Below are positions 1 to 10,358 of a stretch of DNA of 64,000 nt, piece after piece. The notes under the pieces are model-generated. The model was not told the origin of the DNA, did not search any database, and saw only the letters and a list, made by a program, of their open reading frames with translations. Both the position numbers and the translations under genes were made by a program. Location of the stretch: contig JAXLRT010000005.1 of NCBI GenBank assembly GCA_046330955.1, positions 62,001 to 126,000 on the forward strand, given 5' to 3'. Each line of letters begins with the position of its first letter. Position 1 is the stretch's first letter. The DNA is from JADJPO01 sp046330955. GTDB lineage: Bacteria; Actinomycetota; Actinomycetes; Actinomycetales; Kineosporiaceae.

Positions 1-455
1 TGCCGATCACCTTGACCGCCAACTTCTTCAGCGAGCGGTCGAACATCGTCACCGATACCGACCTGGCGGTGGCGACCTGGTTCGACACCCACACCGAGGA
101 CGACGCCTACGCCATGCTCGTGGCGCCGTCGTACCCGACCCGGGCCACCGGTCTCTACCCGGGGCACATCATCCAGGACGGCGCCTTCGCCCCCGCCGTG
201 ACCTCCTGGATGAAGCAGACCGGGCGGGCCGAGTACGCCATCCAGGCCACCGACGAACTGTTCGGCATCTTCGACTGGCGTCCGGGGTACCTGGTGTTCA
301 CCCCGTCGGAGCGCAATTACGCCCAGATGTGGGGGTTGCTGCCCGGCAGCGAGTACGACCGGTTCCGCGCCCTGGTGGCCAGGTCGCCGAAGTTCACCGT
401 GGTCTACCGTCAGGGCGACGGCATGATCGCCAAGCGCGTGGGCGCGAAGAAGTGA
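1..455 (+). CDS. C-terminal part of an unrecognised protein (5' end outside window)
   Basis: An open frame enters the window at base 3 and ends with TGA at 453-455, giving about 150 residues. The TTG at 12 is unlikely to be the true start because the frame is open to the window edge and no ribosome site precedes it. The fragment is soluble-looking, rich in aromatic residues (a WRPGYLVFTP stretch near its middle) and ends in a basic tail. I do not recognise the family. The stop overlaps the GTG of the next gene (GTGA), so it is probably the upstream member of the GH16/glycosyltransferase operon and may act in polysaccharide metabolism, but that is inferred from position only. Confidence 0.6.
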   Translation, partial: PITLTANFFSERSNIVTDTDLAVATWFDTHTEDDAYAMLVAPSYPTRATGLYPGHIIQDGAFAPAVTSWMKQTGRAEYAIQATDELFGIFDWRPGYLVFTPSERNYAQMWGLLPGSEYDRFRALVARSPKFTVVYRQGDGMIAKRVGAKK

Positions 456-1342
456 TCCGAACGGACACCTGCGCACCGGCCACCTGTGGAACGGACGCGG
501 CGGCAGGCCGCCGGCGCCTGCCGTTGCGGCGCGCCGCGGTCGGGACCGGGCTGCTCGCCTCGACGGTGCTGGCGCTCGCCGCGTGCGGACCCGTTCGGCA
601 CGAGAACCTCGTGCTGGACTCGACCTTCGACGGGCCCGCGGGTGCACCGCCACCAGCGCCGTGGATCGCGCAACTCGGCGGCGGCGGGTGGGGCAACGAC
701 GAGCTGCAGACCTACACCGACCGGCCCGAGAACGTCTCGCTCGATGGCCAGGGACACCTGCGGATCACCGCCCGCCGTGAGGACTTCACCGGCACCGACG
801 GCATCCGACGTGCCTACACCTCGGCACGGCTCAGCACCGAGACGCGCTTCAGCTTCACCTACGGTCGGGTCGAGGCGCGGATCGCCACCCCGCACGGGCC
901 GGGCCTGTGGCCGGCGTTCTGGTTGCTCGGGGACATCGCCGAGCAGGCCGACTGGCGCACCGCGGGCGAGATCGACGTCCTGGAGGTGTTCGGCACCGAC
1001 CCTCGCCGGCATGCCACGGTGCACGGGTTCTCGGACGAGCCGCGCGGCTGGTCGCAGACCGCGGCCACCTCGGACCTGATCGATCTGACCCGCGGGTTCC
1101 ACACCTACACCCTCACCTGGGAGCCGGGCCGGGTGCGGGTGGCGGTCGACGGCGCCGCCCTGCTCGACGTCGACCGGTCCGACCTGGGCGCGGGCCGCAC
1201 CTGGTCGGTCGACAAACCGCTGCACCTGATGCTGAACCTCGCGGTCGGGGGTTCCCAGCCCGGCCTACCCGACGACACCACCCCGCTGCCGGCCGAGCTG
1301 CTCGTCGACAGCGTGCGGGTGTGGCAGGAGACCAGCTCGTGA
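452..1342 (+). CDS. Glycoside hydrolase family 16 lipoprotein
   Basis: The protein is predicted to cleave or transglycosylate beta-linked glucans or galactans outside the membrane. I chose the GTG at 452, which overlaps the preceding stop (GTGA). From there the protein has a basic N-terminus, a hydrophobic stretch and a lipobox ending LALAAC near residue 45, so it should be a diacylglycerol-anchored lipoprotein. The GH16 signature EIDVLEVFG (pattern ExDxxE, two catalytic Glu) lies mid-protein, preceded by GLWPAFWLLG and followed by a typical W-G/P beta-sandwich end. At about 296 residues it is a single-domain family member with no carbohydrate-binding module. Its place in an exopolysaccharide operon suggests trimming or release of the polymer. 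Exact substrate is unknown. Confidence 0.88.
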   Translation: MIRTDTCAPATCGTDAAAGRRRLPLRRAAVGTGLLASTVLALAACGPVRHENLVLDSTFDGPAGAPPPAPWIAQLGGGGWGNDELQTYTDRPENVSLDGQGHLRITARREDFTGTDGIRRAYTSARLSTETRFSFTYGRVEARIATPHGPGLWPAFWLLGDIAEQADWRTAGEIDVLEVFGTDPRRHATVHGFSDEPRGWSQTAATSDLIDLTRGFHTYTLTWEPGRVRVAVDGAALLDVDRSDLGAGRTWSVDKPLHLMLNLAVGGSQPGLPDDTTPLPAELLVDSVRVWQETSS

Positions 1343-1365
1343 CCACCGACCACGGAGAATCCACG

Positions 1366-3693
1366 ATGGCCCAGATCCCTTCCCTCGCAACCGATGCGGC
1401 CTCCGCGCCGGGCAGCGCGCCGTCCGCCGACGGCCGGCCGCAGCTGTCCGAGGTGACGGTCGTGATCATCTGTCACGACCTCGCCCGCTGGCCGTTCCTC
1501 GAGGCGGCGGTCACCAGCGTGGTCGCCCAGGGTGCGAGCTCGCTGATCATCGGGGTCGACCACAACCCGCAGCTCGAGGAGCGCATCCGCGAGCGTTGGC
1601 CGCACGTGCGGATCGTGCCCAACCGGCATCAGCGGGGAGCCTCGGGTACCCGCAACTGCGCGGCCGAATGGGTGACCACCCGCTTCATCGCCTTCCTCGA
1701 CGACGATGTCGTCGCCTGGCCGCACTGGCTCGATCGGCTGCTCGCGATCATGGCCGACCCGACCGTCGTCGGCGCCGGCGGACGGGTCGTGCCGATGTGG
1801 CAGGACGGCGCACCGCGTTGGTTCCCCGAGGAGTTCGGCTGGGTGATCGGCACCAGCTTCAAGGGGCTGCCCGAGAGCACCTCACCGATCCGCAACGTGT
1901 GGGGCGGCAACATGATCGCCCGGCGCGAGGCCTTCGAGGCGGTCGGTGGTTTCCGGACGACGTTCGGCAAGGTGGGCGATCGCGCCCGGCCGGAGGACAC
2001 CGACCTGTGCATCCGGATGTCGGCGGTCGTCCCGGGTGGCCACTGGATGTACGTGCCGGAGGCCGAGGTCGGTCACCAGGTTCCGGCCGCGCGAACCCGA
2101 TTCGGCTACTTCGTCGACCGCTCCTACCACGAGGGCCGCGGCAAGGTGGAGCTCGACGATCTGGCGGGCGAGGACGACGTGCTCGCCGACGAGCGCAGCT
2201 ATCTGACCCGCACGCTGCCCGCGGGGGTGCGCGACGGCGTGGTCGACGCCGTGCGCGGTGACGCGGCCGGGCTGGCTCGGGCCGGGGCGATCCTGGTCGG
2301 CGTCGCTGCCGCGGGGGTCGGTGCGGCGGCCGGACGGCTGGCCTCGTTCCGGGATCGTGCCGGCTCGCGCGCCGGCGGATCGGCCGCTGCGGCCGTCGTG
2401 ACCACTGCGGCCGCCTTGACCACCGGGATCGAGACCACGGCCCCGGCGCTGCCGCCGGCGGCCGATGCCGAGTCTGCCCGGGCCGCGCTGGCCCACCTCG
2501 ATCCGCCGATCTGGGTCGGGCAGCTGGACCTCGAGACCGGCCCGGCCGACCTGACGGTCGAGGACGGCCAGGTGTGGGCGCGGATCCTGCCGCGCAAGGG
2601 TTTCGCGGTCGGCCAGCCGGTCATCGTGCCGGTGCGCGACGGCCGGGTACTGGCCGCGGACGTCGTCGCGGCCTGCGGCGCCTGGCAGCCGGACGCCGCG
2701 CTGCGCAGTGCTCCGCAGCTCCCCGAGGGGCTGAGCCTGGCGGTGACCGTCGGCACCCGCAATCGGCCGGAGCAGCTGCGCCGGATGCTCGAGAGCCTGG
2801 CCCGGGTCGAGGCGCCGGTGACGATCCTGGTGGTCGACAACGCCCCCTCGGACGACGCCACCCGGCTCGTCGTCGAGCAGTTGGCCGCCCGGGACGGCCG
2901 GATCCGCTATGTCCTCGAGCCGCGTCCCGGGCTCTCGGTCGCCCGCAATCGCGCCCTGCGCGAGGCGGGTACCGACGTCCTGCTGTACACCGACGACGAC
3001 GTCGAGGTCGACGAGAACTGGATCCGGGTGCACGCGGCGGCCTTCGCCGACCCCAGCGTGACGGTCTCGACCGGGCAGGCGTTCGCCGCGCGGCTGGACG
3101 TGCGTGACGAGCTGCTCTCGGAGATGACGGTCGCCTGGGGCAAGGGCTCGCAACCGCGCACCTTCAGCCTGGCCGACCCACCCGCCGACCTGCCGATCTT
3201 CCCGTTCAGCCCGGGCACGCTCGGCGGCGGGCTCAACTTCGCCGTCCGGGTCGACGTCGCCCGGGCGATCGGGGGCTTCGACGAGACGCTCGGGGCGGGA
3301 TCACCGATGCGGGGCGGTGAGGACTGTGACTTCATGATCCGCGCCGTCCGCCGCGGTGGGGTGATCCGCTACAGCCCCAACGCCTTCGTCTGGCACCACC
3401 ACCGGCGCGAGCCGGGCGATTTCGACAAGCAGCGGCTCGACTCGGGCGTGGGGCTCGGCGCCTACCTCGCCAAGCTCGCCACCGAGCCGGCTGCCCTGGC
3501 CCAGATGGCGCGCCGGCTGCCCGCGGGCCTGCGCCACTTCGCGACGCTGCGCTCGACGGCGGCCGGCGCCGGGGTGGACACCCGGCAGCGATCGACCGAG
3601 CTGAGGCTCACGGCACGGGGAGCGCTGGGCTACCACCGCGCGCGCCGTGCGGTGCGGGCAGCCGGCGGGCATGCCGCCGATCGGCCGCTGTAG
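1366..3693 (+). CDS. Tandem-domain family 2 glycosyltransferase
   Basis: This 775-residue protein has two GT-A (GT2) domains, each expected to add a sugar from a nucleotide-sugar donor. Domain 1 (about residues 30-260) has TVVIICHD, then FLDDDV with the metal-binding Asp triplet at 112-114. Domain 2 (about 456-700) has VTVGTRNRP and a second triplet, YTDDDV, at 543-545. The linker (about 290-400) holds an Ala/Gly-rich stretch that could be peripheral or membrane-associated. ATG 1366 is preceded by GGAG with an 8-base gap. A GTG at 1339 overlapping the GH16 stop is the alternative start, adding nine residues. Two different active sites suggest alternating linkages or two consecutive transfers. 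Donor and acceptor cannot be told from sequence. Confidence 0.88.
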   Translation: MAQIPSLATDAASAPGSAPSADGRPQLSEVTVVIICHDLARWPFLEAAVTSVVAQGASSLIIGVDHNPQLEERIRERWPHVRIVPNRHQRGASGTRNCAAEWVTTRFIAFLDDDVVAWPHWLDRLLAIMADPTVVGAGGRVVPMWQDGAPRWFPEEFGWVIGTSFKGLPESTSPIRNVWGGNMIARREAFEAVGGFRTTFGKVGDRARPEDTDLCIRMSAVVPGGHWMYVPEAEVGHQVPAARTRFGYFVDRSYHEGRGKVELDDLAGEDDVLADERSYLTRTLPAGVRDGVVDAVRGDAAGLARAGAILVGVAAAGVGAAAGRLASFRDRAGSRAGGSAAAAVVTTAAALTTGIETTAPALPPAADAESARAALAHLDPPIWVGQLDLETGPADLTVEDGQVWARILPRKGFAVGQPVIVPVRDGRVLAADVVAACGAWQPDAALRSAPQLPEGLSLAVTVGTRNRPEQLRRMLESLARVEAPVTILVVDNAPSDDATRLVVEQLAARDGRIRYVLEPRPGLSVARNRALREAGTDVLLYTDDDVEVDENWIRVHAAAFADPSVTVSTGQAFAARLDVRDELLSEMTVAWGKGSQPRTFSLADPPADLPIFPFSPGTLGGGLNFAVRVDVARAIGGFDETLGAGSPMRGGEDCDFMIRAVRRGGVIRYSPNAFVWHHHRREPGDFDKQRLDSGVGLGAYLAKLATEPAALAQMARRLPAGLRHFATLRSTAAGAGVDTRQRSTELRLTARGALGYHRARRAVRAAGGHAADRPL

Positions 3694-3837
3694 TCGATCC
3701 GACCCGGTGGCCCGTCGGGTCGACAGGACAGAACGGGTGAACTTCGCCGAAAACCGTTGTCGACCCTCGGGTTCGTTGATTCCATGGACCGCGCACGACA
3801 CCTTCGTCGAGCGCTCGTCGACGCTCTGGAGCTGCAC

Positions 3838-4602
3838 GTGACGGAGCCGTCCGCGCCGACGTTGCCGATCCTGATGTACCACTCCGTCCCGCCGCAGGGT
3901 CCGGGAACGGATCTCGCGGTGCCCCTCGCGCGGGTGCGCGAGCAGCTGCTCGCCGTCCGGGACGCCGGTTGGACCGTCCTCGGGCAGACCGCGGCCTGGC
4001 AGGCGCTGCGCCGGGACCCCACCGCTCGCCTGGTGGCCCTGACGTTCGACGATGGCTACGACGACTTCCTCGGGGTACTGCCGGTGCTGTGCGAGCTGGA
4101 GGCCTCGGCCAGCCTGTACCTGTCGGTGGACGAGCTCGACCGCCCCGGGTTCCTGACCCGGTCGCAGGTCGACGAACTCCCGCCGGCCCTGGTCGAGATC
4201 GGCAGCAAGGGCCGCCGGCACGTGCCGTTGGACCTGCTCGATCCCCAGGCTCTCACCGAGCAGGTGCAGGGCAGCCGAGACGACCTCGAGCAGCTCCTGG
4301 TCCGCCCCGTGGTCTCGTTCTGCTACCCGCACGGCTACGTCTCGCCGCGGGTGCGCCGTGCCGTGGCCGCGGCCGGGTACACCACCGCCTGCGTCGTGGG
4401 ACGACGCGTGGCCAAGCGGTCCGACGACCCGCTCCGGCTGCCCCGATTGCAGGTGACGGCGGACCACTCGGGGGCCGACGTGCTGCACCTGCTGCGGGCC
4501 GGTGAGGGCGGGGTGTTGCCGGTGGTCGAGCGCCTGACGCAACCGGCCTGGCGGGTGGTGCGGCGGACCGTCCACCGCACCACCGGCCGGGTGCTGACCT
4601 AG
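3838..4602 (+). CDS. NodB-type polysaccharide deacetylase family protein, metal site altered
   Basis: The 254-residue protein belongs to carbohydrate esterase family 4. Its LPILMYHSVPP opening is typical of this family. TFDDGYDD (residues 69-76) gives the catalytic base and metal Asp, and SFCYPHGY (160-167) is motif 3. The usual SHxxxH metal motif reads GSKGRRH (122-128), so the first metal-binding His is Lys. Activity may therefore be lost or changed. I chose GTG 3838 because GGAG lies six bases upstream. ATG 3784 or TTG 3757 are alternatives with no ribosome site. There is no signal peptide from this start, so a cytoplasmic or membrane-face role is likelier than secretion. It follows the tandem glycosyltransferase by about 140 bases. 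Confidence 0.8.
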   Translation: MTEPSAPTLPILMYHSVPPQGPGTDLAVPLARVREQLLAVRDAGWTVLGQTAAWQALRRDPTARLVALTFDDGYDDFLGVLPVLCELEASASLYLSVDELDRPGFLTRSQVDELPPALVEIGSKGRRHVPLDLLDPQALTEQVQGSRDDLEQLLVRPVVSFCYPHGYVSPRVRRAVAAAGYTTACVVGRRVAKRSDDPLRLPRLQVTADHSGADVLHLLRAGEGGVLPVVERLTQPAWRVVRRTVHRTTGRVLT

Positions 4603-4653
4603 GCCCACGTCAGGCCGGTGTCAGGGCCGCGTCAGGCCGGCTTCAGTCCAGTT

Positions 4654-6969
<2,316 letters not shown>

Positions 6970-7059
6970 GGCGTCAGTCTGTCGCTCCCCATGGCCCTTC
7001 GCCACCACCTGGGACGAGATGTGCAACCGCTTTCCTCACCGATGGCAGGATCGGGGGTC

Positions 7060-7647
7060 GTGGCGGGGATTCTGCATGTCTGTCGAGCCAACCGGGCGCG
7101 GTCGGCGTTGGCCGAGCTGGCCACCCGCGAATTGCTGGTCCGTCACGGGCTGGACGGCGTGCTGCCGGTCGGTGGCGCCGGCACCTGGACGCCAGGTGGT
7201 GAGCCGATGTGGCCGCCTGCGGCCCAGGAGGCATTGCGCTGGGGCTGGGACCCGTCATCGTTTCGCTCGCGCGGATTGAGCGTGCCGCTGGTGCGTGAGG
7301 CCGACCTCGTGCTGGCGGCGACCCGCGGACTACGCGACGAGGTGATCGCCCAGGCTCCCTTCGCGGTGCGCCGGACCTTCACCTGGCTCGAGCTGGCCTG
7401 GTTGATCGGCGGGCTCGGGTCGGCAGGTCTGCTCGGGGACCTGGACCCTCTGGCGCCGGAGCAACGGTTGACCGAGCTGCCGTCCCTGCTCGGGCGGGTT
7501 CGCGGACGATTGTCGGTGCCGCCCGGTTCATCCTTCGATGTCCTCGACCCGGTGGATTGCCCGCCCGAATATCTCCCGGTCGCCACCCAGCAGATCCAGC
7601 GGTGTGTCGCGCTGCTGGTGGGCGTCCTCGCAGGTCACGCCAACTGA
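7060..7647 (+). CDS. Low-molecular-weight protein-tyrosine phosphatase-like protein
   Basis: The 195-residue protein opens with ILHVCRANRARS, the CX5RS P-loop of low-molecular-weight phosphatases, and continues with the ADLVLAATRGLRDEV segment that matches the conserved ADLVLxM region. The general-acid Asp-Pro is plausibly DP near LGDLDPLAP. Such enzymes dephosphorylate BY-type tyrosine kinases in capsule and exopolysaccharide loci, and two Wzz/BY-kinase-like proteins are encoded in this window, so a partnership is reasonable but inferred. I chose GTG 7060, with AGGA eight bases upstream and the motif then right at the N-terminus. ATG 7042 would add six residues. It is divergent from glgB with only about 90 bases between starts, so the two promoters must share that gap. 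Confidence 0.82.
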   Translation: MAGILHVCRANRARSALAELATRELLVRHGLDGVLPVGGAGTWTPGGEPMWPPAAQEALRWGWDPSSFRSRGLSVPLVREADLVLAATRGLRDEVIAQAPFAVRRTFTWLELAWLIGGLGSAGLLGDLDPLAPEQRLTELPSLLGRVRGRLSVPPGSSFDVLDPVDCPPEYLPVATQQIQRCVALLVGVLAGHAN

Positions 7648-7745
7648 CACCTCGGCCGTTCGGGCCATTCCGGGCGTCGAGTTCGCTATTACACGGAGAA
7701 TCACGAACTGAATACTCAGCGTGTGGCAGGATCGTGCGCAGTCAG

Positions 7746-7760
7746 TGACCATCTAGGTCA
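7746..7760. promoter_or_regulatory. Candidate operator, TGACC-N5-GGTCA dyad
   Basis: A perfect 5-bp inverted repeat with a five-base spacer, TGACC(ATCTA)GGTCA, lies 46 bases upstream of the His-rich gene's ATG. The spacing suits a site for a dimeric regulator. No regulator can be named, and such a short dyad can arise by chance. Confidence 0.3.
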
Positions 7761-7806
7761 TCTGAGTAACCAATGGGGAATTCAGCTCCGAGGGGGAGAT
7801 CGCACC

Positions 7807-8478
7807 ATGAAGCTACGGACGCGTATGAACGCCGCTGTCGGGGCCGGCGTTCTGACGGCGCTGTCGCTGACCGCATGGGGCCTGTCGAGCGCGCAGGCGG
7901 CCCCGGTCACCGGCGCCGCGGCCTCGGCGACACTGGCTCACCGGATGATCTCGGTTCACGAGCCGAAGGGTCGCGGCGGCGACGGGCACGGTGGCGAGCA
8001 CAGCGGTGGGTCATCGCACGACGACCACGAGTCGCACGGCTCGAAGGGCAGGAAGTCCGACAACCGCCACGACAACCACGGTGATCACCACGGCGGTGGC
8101 GACCACCACGGTGACGGCGGCGGCAACCACGGTGGCGGCGACCACGACGGCGACGGCGGCCATGGTTGCCACTACCCGCCGAGCCGCTCGCACCAGGTCG
8201 TGCTGCACGGTCCGTCCCGGGGGCACGGCCACGGCTTCACCCTGACCGGCAAGGTCACGCACAACGGATGCGGCGTCCCCGACGCCAAGGTCGGCCTGTA
8301 CACCTCGCGCGACGGGTCCACCGGCTGGGTCCTGGTCGGTAAGACCAAGGTCGGCAAGGACGGCAGCTTCGCCTTCAACGTGTCGAACAAGGGCCGGCAC
8401 TATTACCAGACCGTCGTGGCGCCGGACAAGGGCCACGACCCTGCGGCCTCGGGCATCGTCTCGACGCGTCACCGCTGA
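7807..8478 (+). CDS. Secreted His/Gly/Asp-rich protein
   Basis: The 223-residue protein has a clear signal peptide: basic MKLRTRMN, a hydrophobic core, then SSAQA followed by APV, so cleavage is likely near residue 33. Residues about 55-125 are low complexity, built from G, H and D (runs such as GGGDHHGDGGG and DHDGDGGHG), a composition typical of metal-chelating or hygroscopic extracellular proteins. Residues about 130-223 look folded, with an FTLTGKVTHNGCGVPDAKVGLY stretch resembling a carboxypeptidase-regulatory or bacterial Ig-like beta sandwich. ATG 7807 is preceded by GAGGGGGAG. Binding of zinc, nickel or copper is an inference from composition. It sits between the phosphatase and DUF4012 genes and may be a surface component. 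Confidence 0.78.
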   Translation: MKLRTRMNAAVGAGVLTALSLTAWGLSSAQAAPVTGAAASATLAHRMISVHEPKGRGGDGHGGEHSGGSSHDDHESHGSKGRKSDNRHDNHGDHHGGGDHHGDGGGNHGGGDHDGDGGHGCHYPPSRSHQVVLHGPSRGHGHGFTLTGKVTHNGCGVPDAKVGLYTSRDGSTGWVLVGKTKVGKDGSFAFNVSNKGRHYYQTVVAPDKGHDPAASGIVSTRHR

Positions 8479-8525
8479 ACCGTCACAGAACCAACCGACC
8501 GGCGGATCGAGGGGGCCTTCCGGTA

Positions 8526-10358
8526 ATGAAGAAGCCTGCGCGCCTGCTGCTGTGGGGCGCGGCAGCGATCGGTGTGGTCGGGGGGCGGTCCGGGGCTTGG
8601 ATTGCCTGGACAGCCCGCGAGGCCCGAGCCGAGCTCATGGCGGCTCGCACCGAGCTCGGCCCGTTGCAGGCCGAGGTGCTCACCGGTGATGCCGGTGTGG
8701 CCCAACGGATCACGCGTCTGCAACACCATGCGACTGCCGCGAGAGACATCACCAGCGACCCGATCTGGACGGCGGCCTCGCACGTGCCGCTGTTGGGTCG
8801 CCCGGTCGTCACCGTGCGCGGCCTGACGCGTGCGGTGGATTCGGTGGCGGCCCAGAGCCTTCCCGTGCTTGCCACGGCGGCCACCGAGGTGCACCCGGCC
8901 CGGTTGCTGGATGCCGGCGCGCTCGATGTCAACGGGCTCGCGGCGGCCGCGGCTCCGCTGGCCACGGCCGATGCCGCGTTGCGGTCGCAGCGGGATGCCG
9001 TCGGCGCGCTGCCGCCGAGCTGGCTGGGCGTGGTGGCCACCGCCCGCGGCGAGATGCTCGACCAGCTGACCAGGCTCTCGGCGCTGACCGCCTCGGCGCA
9101 CACGGCCGCTCAGATCGCGCCGGGCATGTTGGGCAAGGACGGGCCACGCCGCTACTTCGTGGCCTTCCAGAACCCGGCCGAGACCCGGGGCACCGGCGGG
9201 TTGCTCGACGCGTTCGCGATCGTTCGGGCCGAACGGGGACGGGTGATCGTTGAACGGACCGGCGCCAACACCCAGCTGCCGGCACTGCCCGAGACCATCA
9301 CCGGCCTGGACCCCGCCTTCCTGGATCGGTACGGGTCGCAGGGGGCCACCAGCCTGTGGGTGAACGCCAACCTCAGCCCGCACTTCCCCGAGGTGGGTGC
9401 GGCCTGGCGGGCGATGTGGCAGTCCGCCACCCGCCAGAAGATCGATGGCGCCGTGGTGCTCGACCCGGCGGCGCTGGCCGAGGTGTTGCGGGCGACCGGC
9501 CCGGTCACCGCGCCCACGGTGGGAACCGTTGGCCCGGAACGGATCCAGAAGTTGGTGCTGCTGGAGCAGTACGAGCGCGCGGATCTGTCCGCCGAGCGCA
9601 AGAAGCTCATGCTGGGTGTCGGGGTCGCGGCGATGGACGCCGTGCTGTCGGGCAAGGCTCAACCCCAGACGCTGATGCCGGCCCTGGCCCGCGCCGCCCG
9701 CACCGGCCACGTCCTGCTGTACAGCTCGCACCCGGCGGAAGCGGCCGTGCTCAATCGGTCTCACCTGGATGGTGCCGTCGCCGACACCGCGGGTCCCTTC
9801 GCCCAGGCCGTGGTGGTCAACGCCGCCGGCAGCAAGCTGGACAGCTGGCTCACCCAGTCGCTCAGCTATCAGGTCGAGCACTGCGCCCCGGCCGGGCGTC
9901 AGGTGGCGATCACCGTCAACCTGACCAACGGGGCACCCCGCCGTGGGCTGCCCGCCTATGTGACCATCCGCAGTGACAAGCCGGTGTACGCGACCGTGCC
10001 CGGTCAGAACCGGATCGCCCTGCAGGTGCTGGTCACCCGGGGGGCACACGTCGAGTCGGCGCAACTCGACGGCGTCCCGGTCGAACTCGCGCCGCCGCTG
10101 GACGACCTGCCGGCCTCCCTGCCGACCGGTGGTGTCGTGGGCAAGGGGCAGGACAGCGGATTCCTCACCGAGACGCTCACGGCTGGAAGGCCCTCGTACG
10201 GAATGGACGTCGAGATTCGCCCGGGTGCTCGACGCACCCTCGTGGTGCACCTGCAGGAGCCGGCCGGCGTCACCGGATCGCCGCTGCTGCCGCTGCAGAC
10301 GATGGTCAAGACGCCGATCGCCTCGGCCGATGTCAGCGCCTGCGGGGTGGGGTCGTGA
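8526..10358 (+). CDS. DUF4012 domain-containing membrane-anchored protein
   Basis: The 610-residue protein has an N-terminal transmembrane helix (about residues 8-28), a helical region, and then the DUF4012 core, recognisable from RRYFVAFQNPAETRGTGGLLDAF (the NxAExRGTGG-like motif near residue 216) and IDGAVVLDPAALAEVLRATGPV further on. DUF4012 proteins are extracytoplasmic, often sit next to polysaccharide polymerisation or BY-kinase genes in actinobacteria, and have no established biochemical role. The AGGGGG ribosome site is about 11 bases before ATG 8526. The stop overlaps the next gene's GTG (GTGA at 10355-10358), so it is co-translated with the sugar transferase, which supports a role in polymer assembly or attachment at the cell surface. 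Confidence 0.86.
   Translation: MKKPARLLLWGAAAIGVVGGRSGAWIAWTAREARAELMAARTELGPLQAEVLTGDAGVAQRITRLQHHATAARDITSDPIWTAASHVPLLGRPVVTVRGLTRAVDSVAAQSLPVLATAATEVHPARLLDAGALDVNGLAAAAAPLATADAALRSQRDAVGALPPSWLGVVATARGEMLDQLTRLSALTASAHTAAQIAPGMLGKDGPRRYFVAFQNPAETRGTGGLLDAFAIVRAERGRVIVERTGANTQLPALPETITGLDPAFLDRYGSQGATSLWVNANLSPHFPEVGAAWRAMWQSATRQKIDGAVVLDPAALAEVLRATGPVTAPTVGTVGPERIQKLVLLEQYERADLSAERKKLMLGVGVAAMDAVLSGKAQPQTLMPALARAARTGHVLLYSSHPAEAAVLNRSHLDGAVADTAGPFAQAVVVNAAGSKLDSWLTQSLSYQVEHCAPAGRQVAITVNLTNGAPRRGLPAYVTIRSDKPVYATVPGQNRIALQVLVTRGAHVESAQLDGVPVELAPPLDDLPASLPTGGVVGKGQDSGFLTETLTAGRPSYGMDVEIRPGARRTLVVHLQEPAGVTGSPLLPLQTMVKTPIASADVSACGVGS

Noticed and set aside
8040..8170. Short GC-rich repeats as a CRISPR-like or intergenic array
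   Set aside because: They are codon-level repeats of Gly/His/Asp within the His-rich gene.
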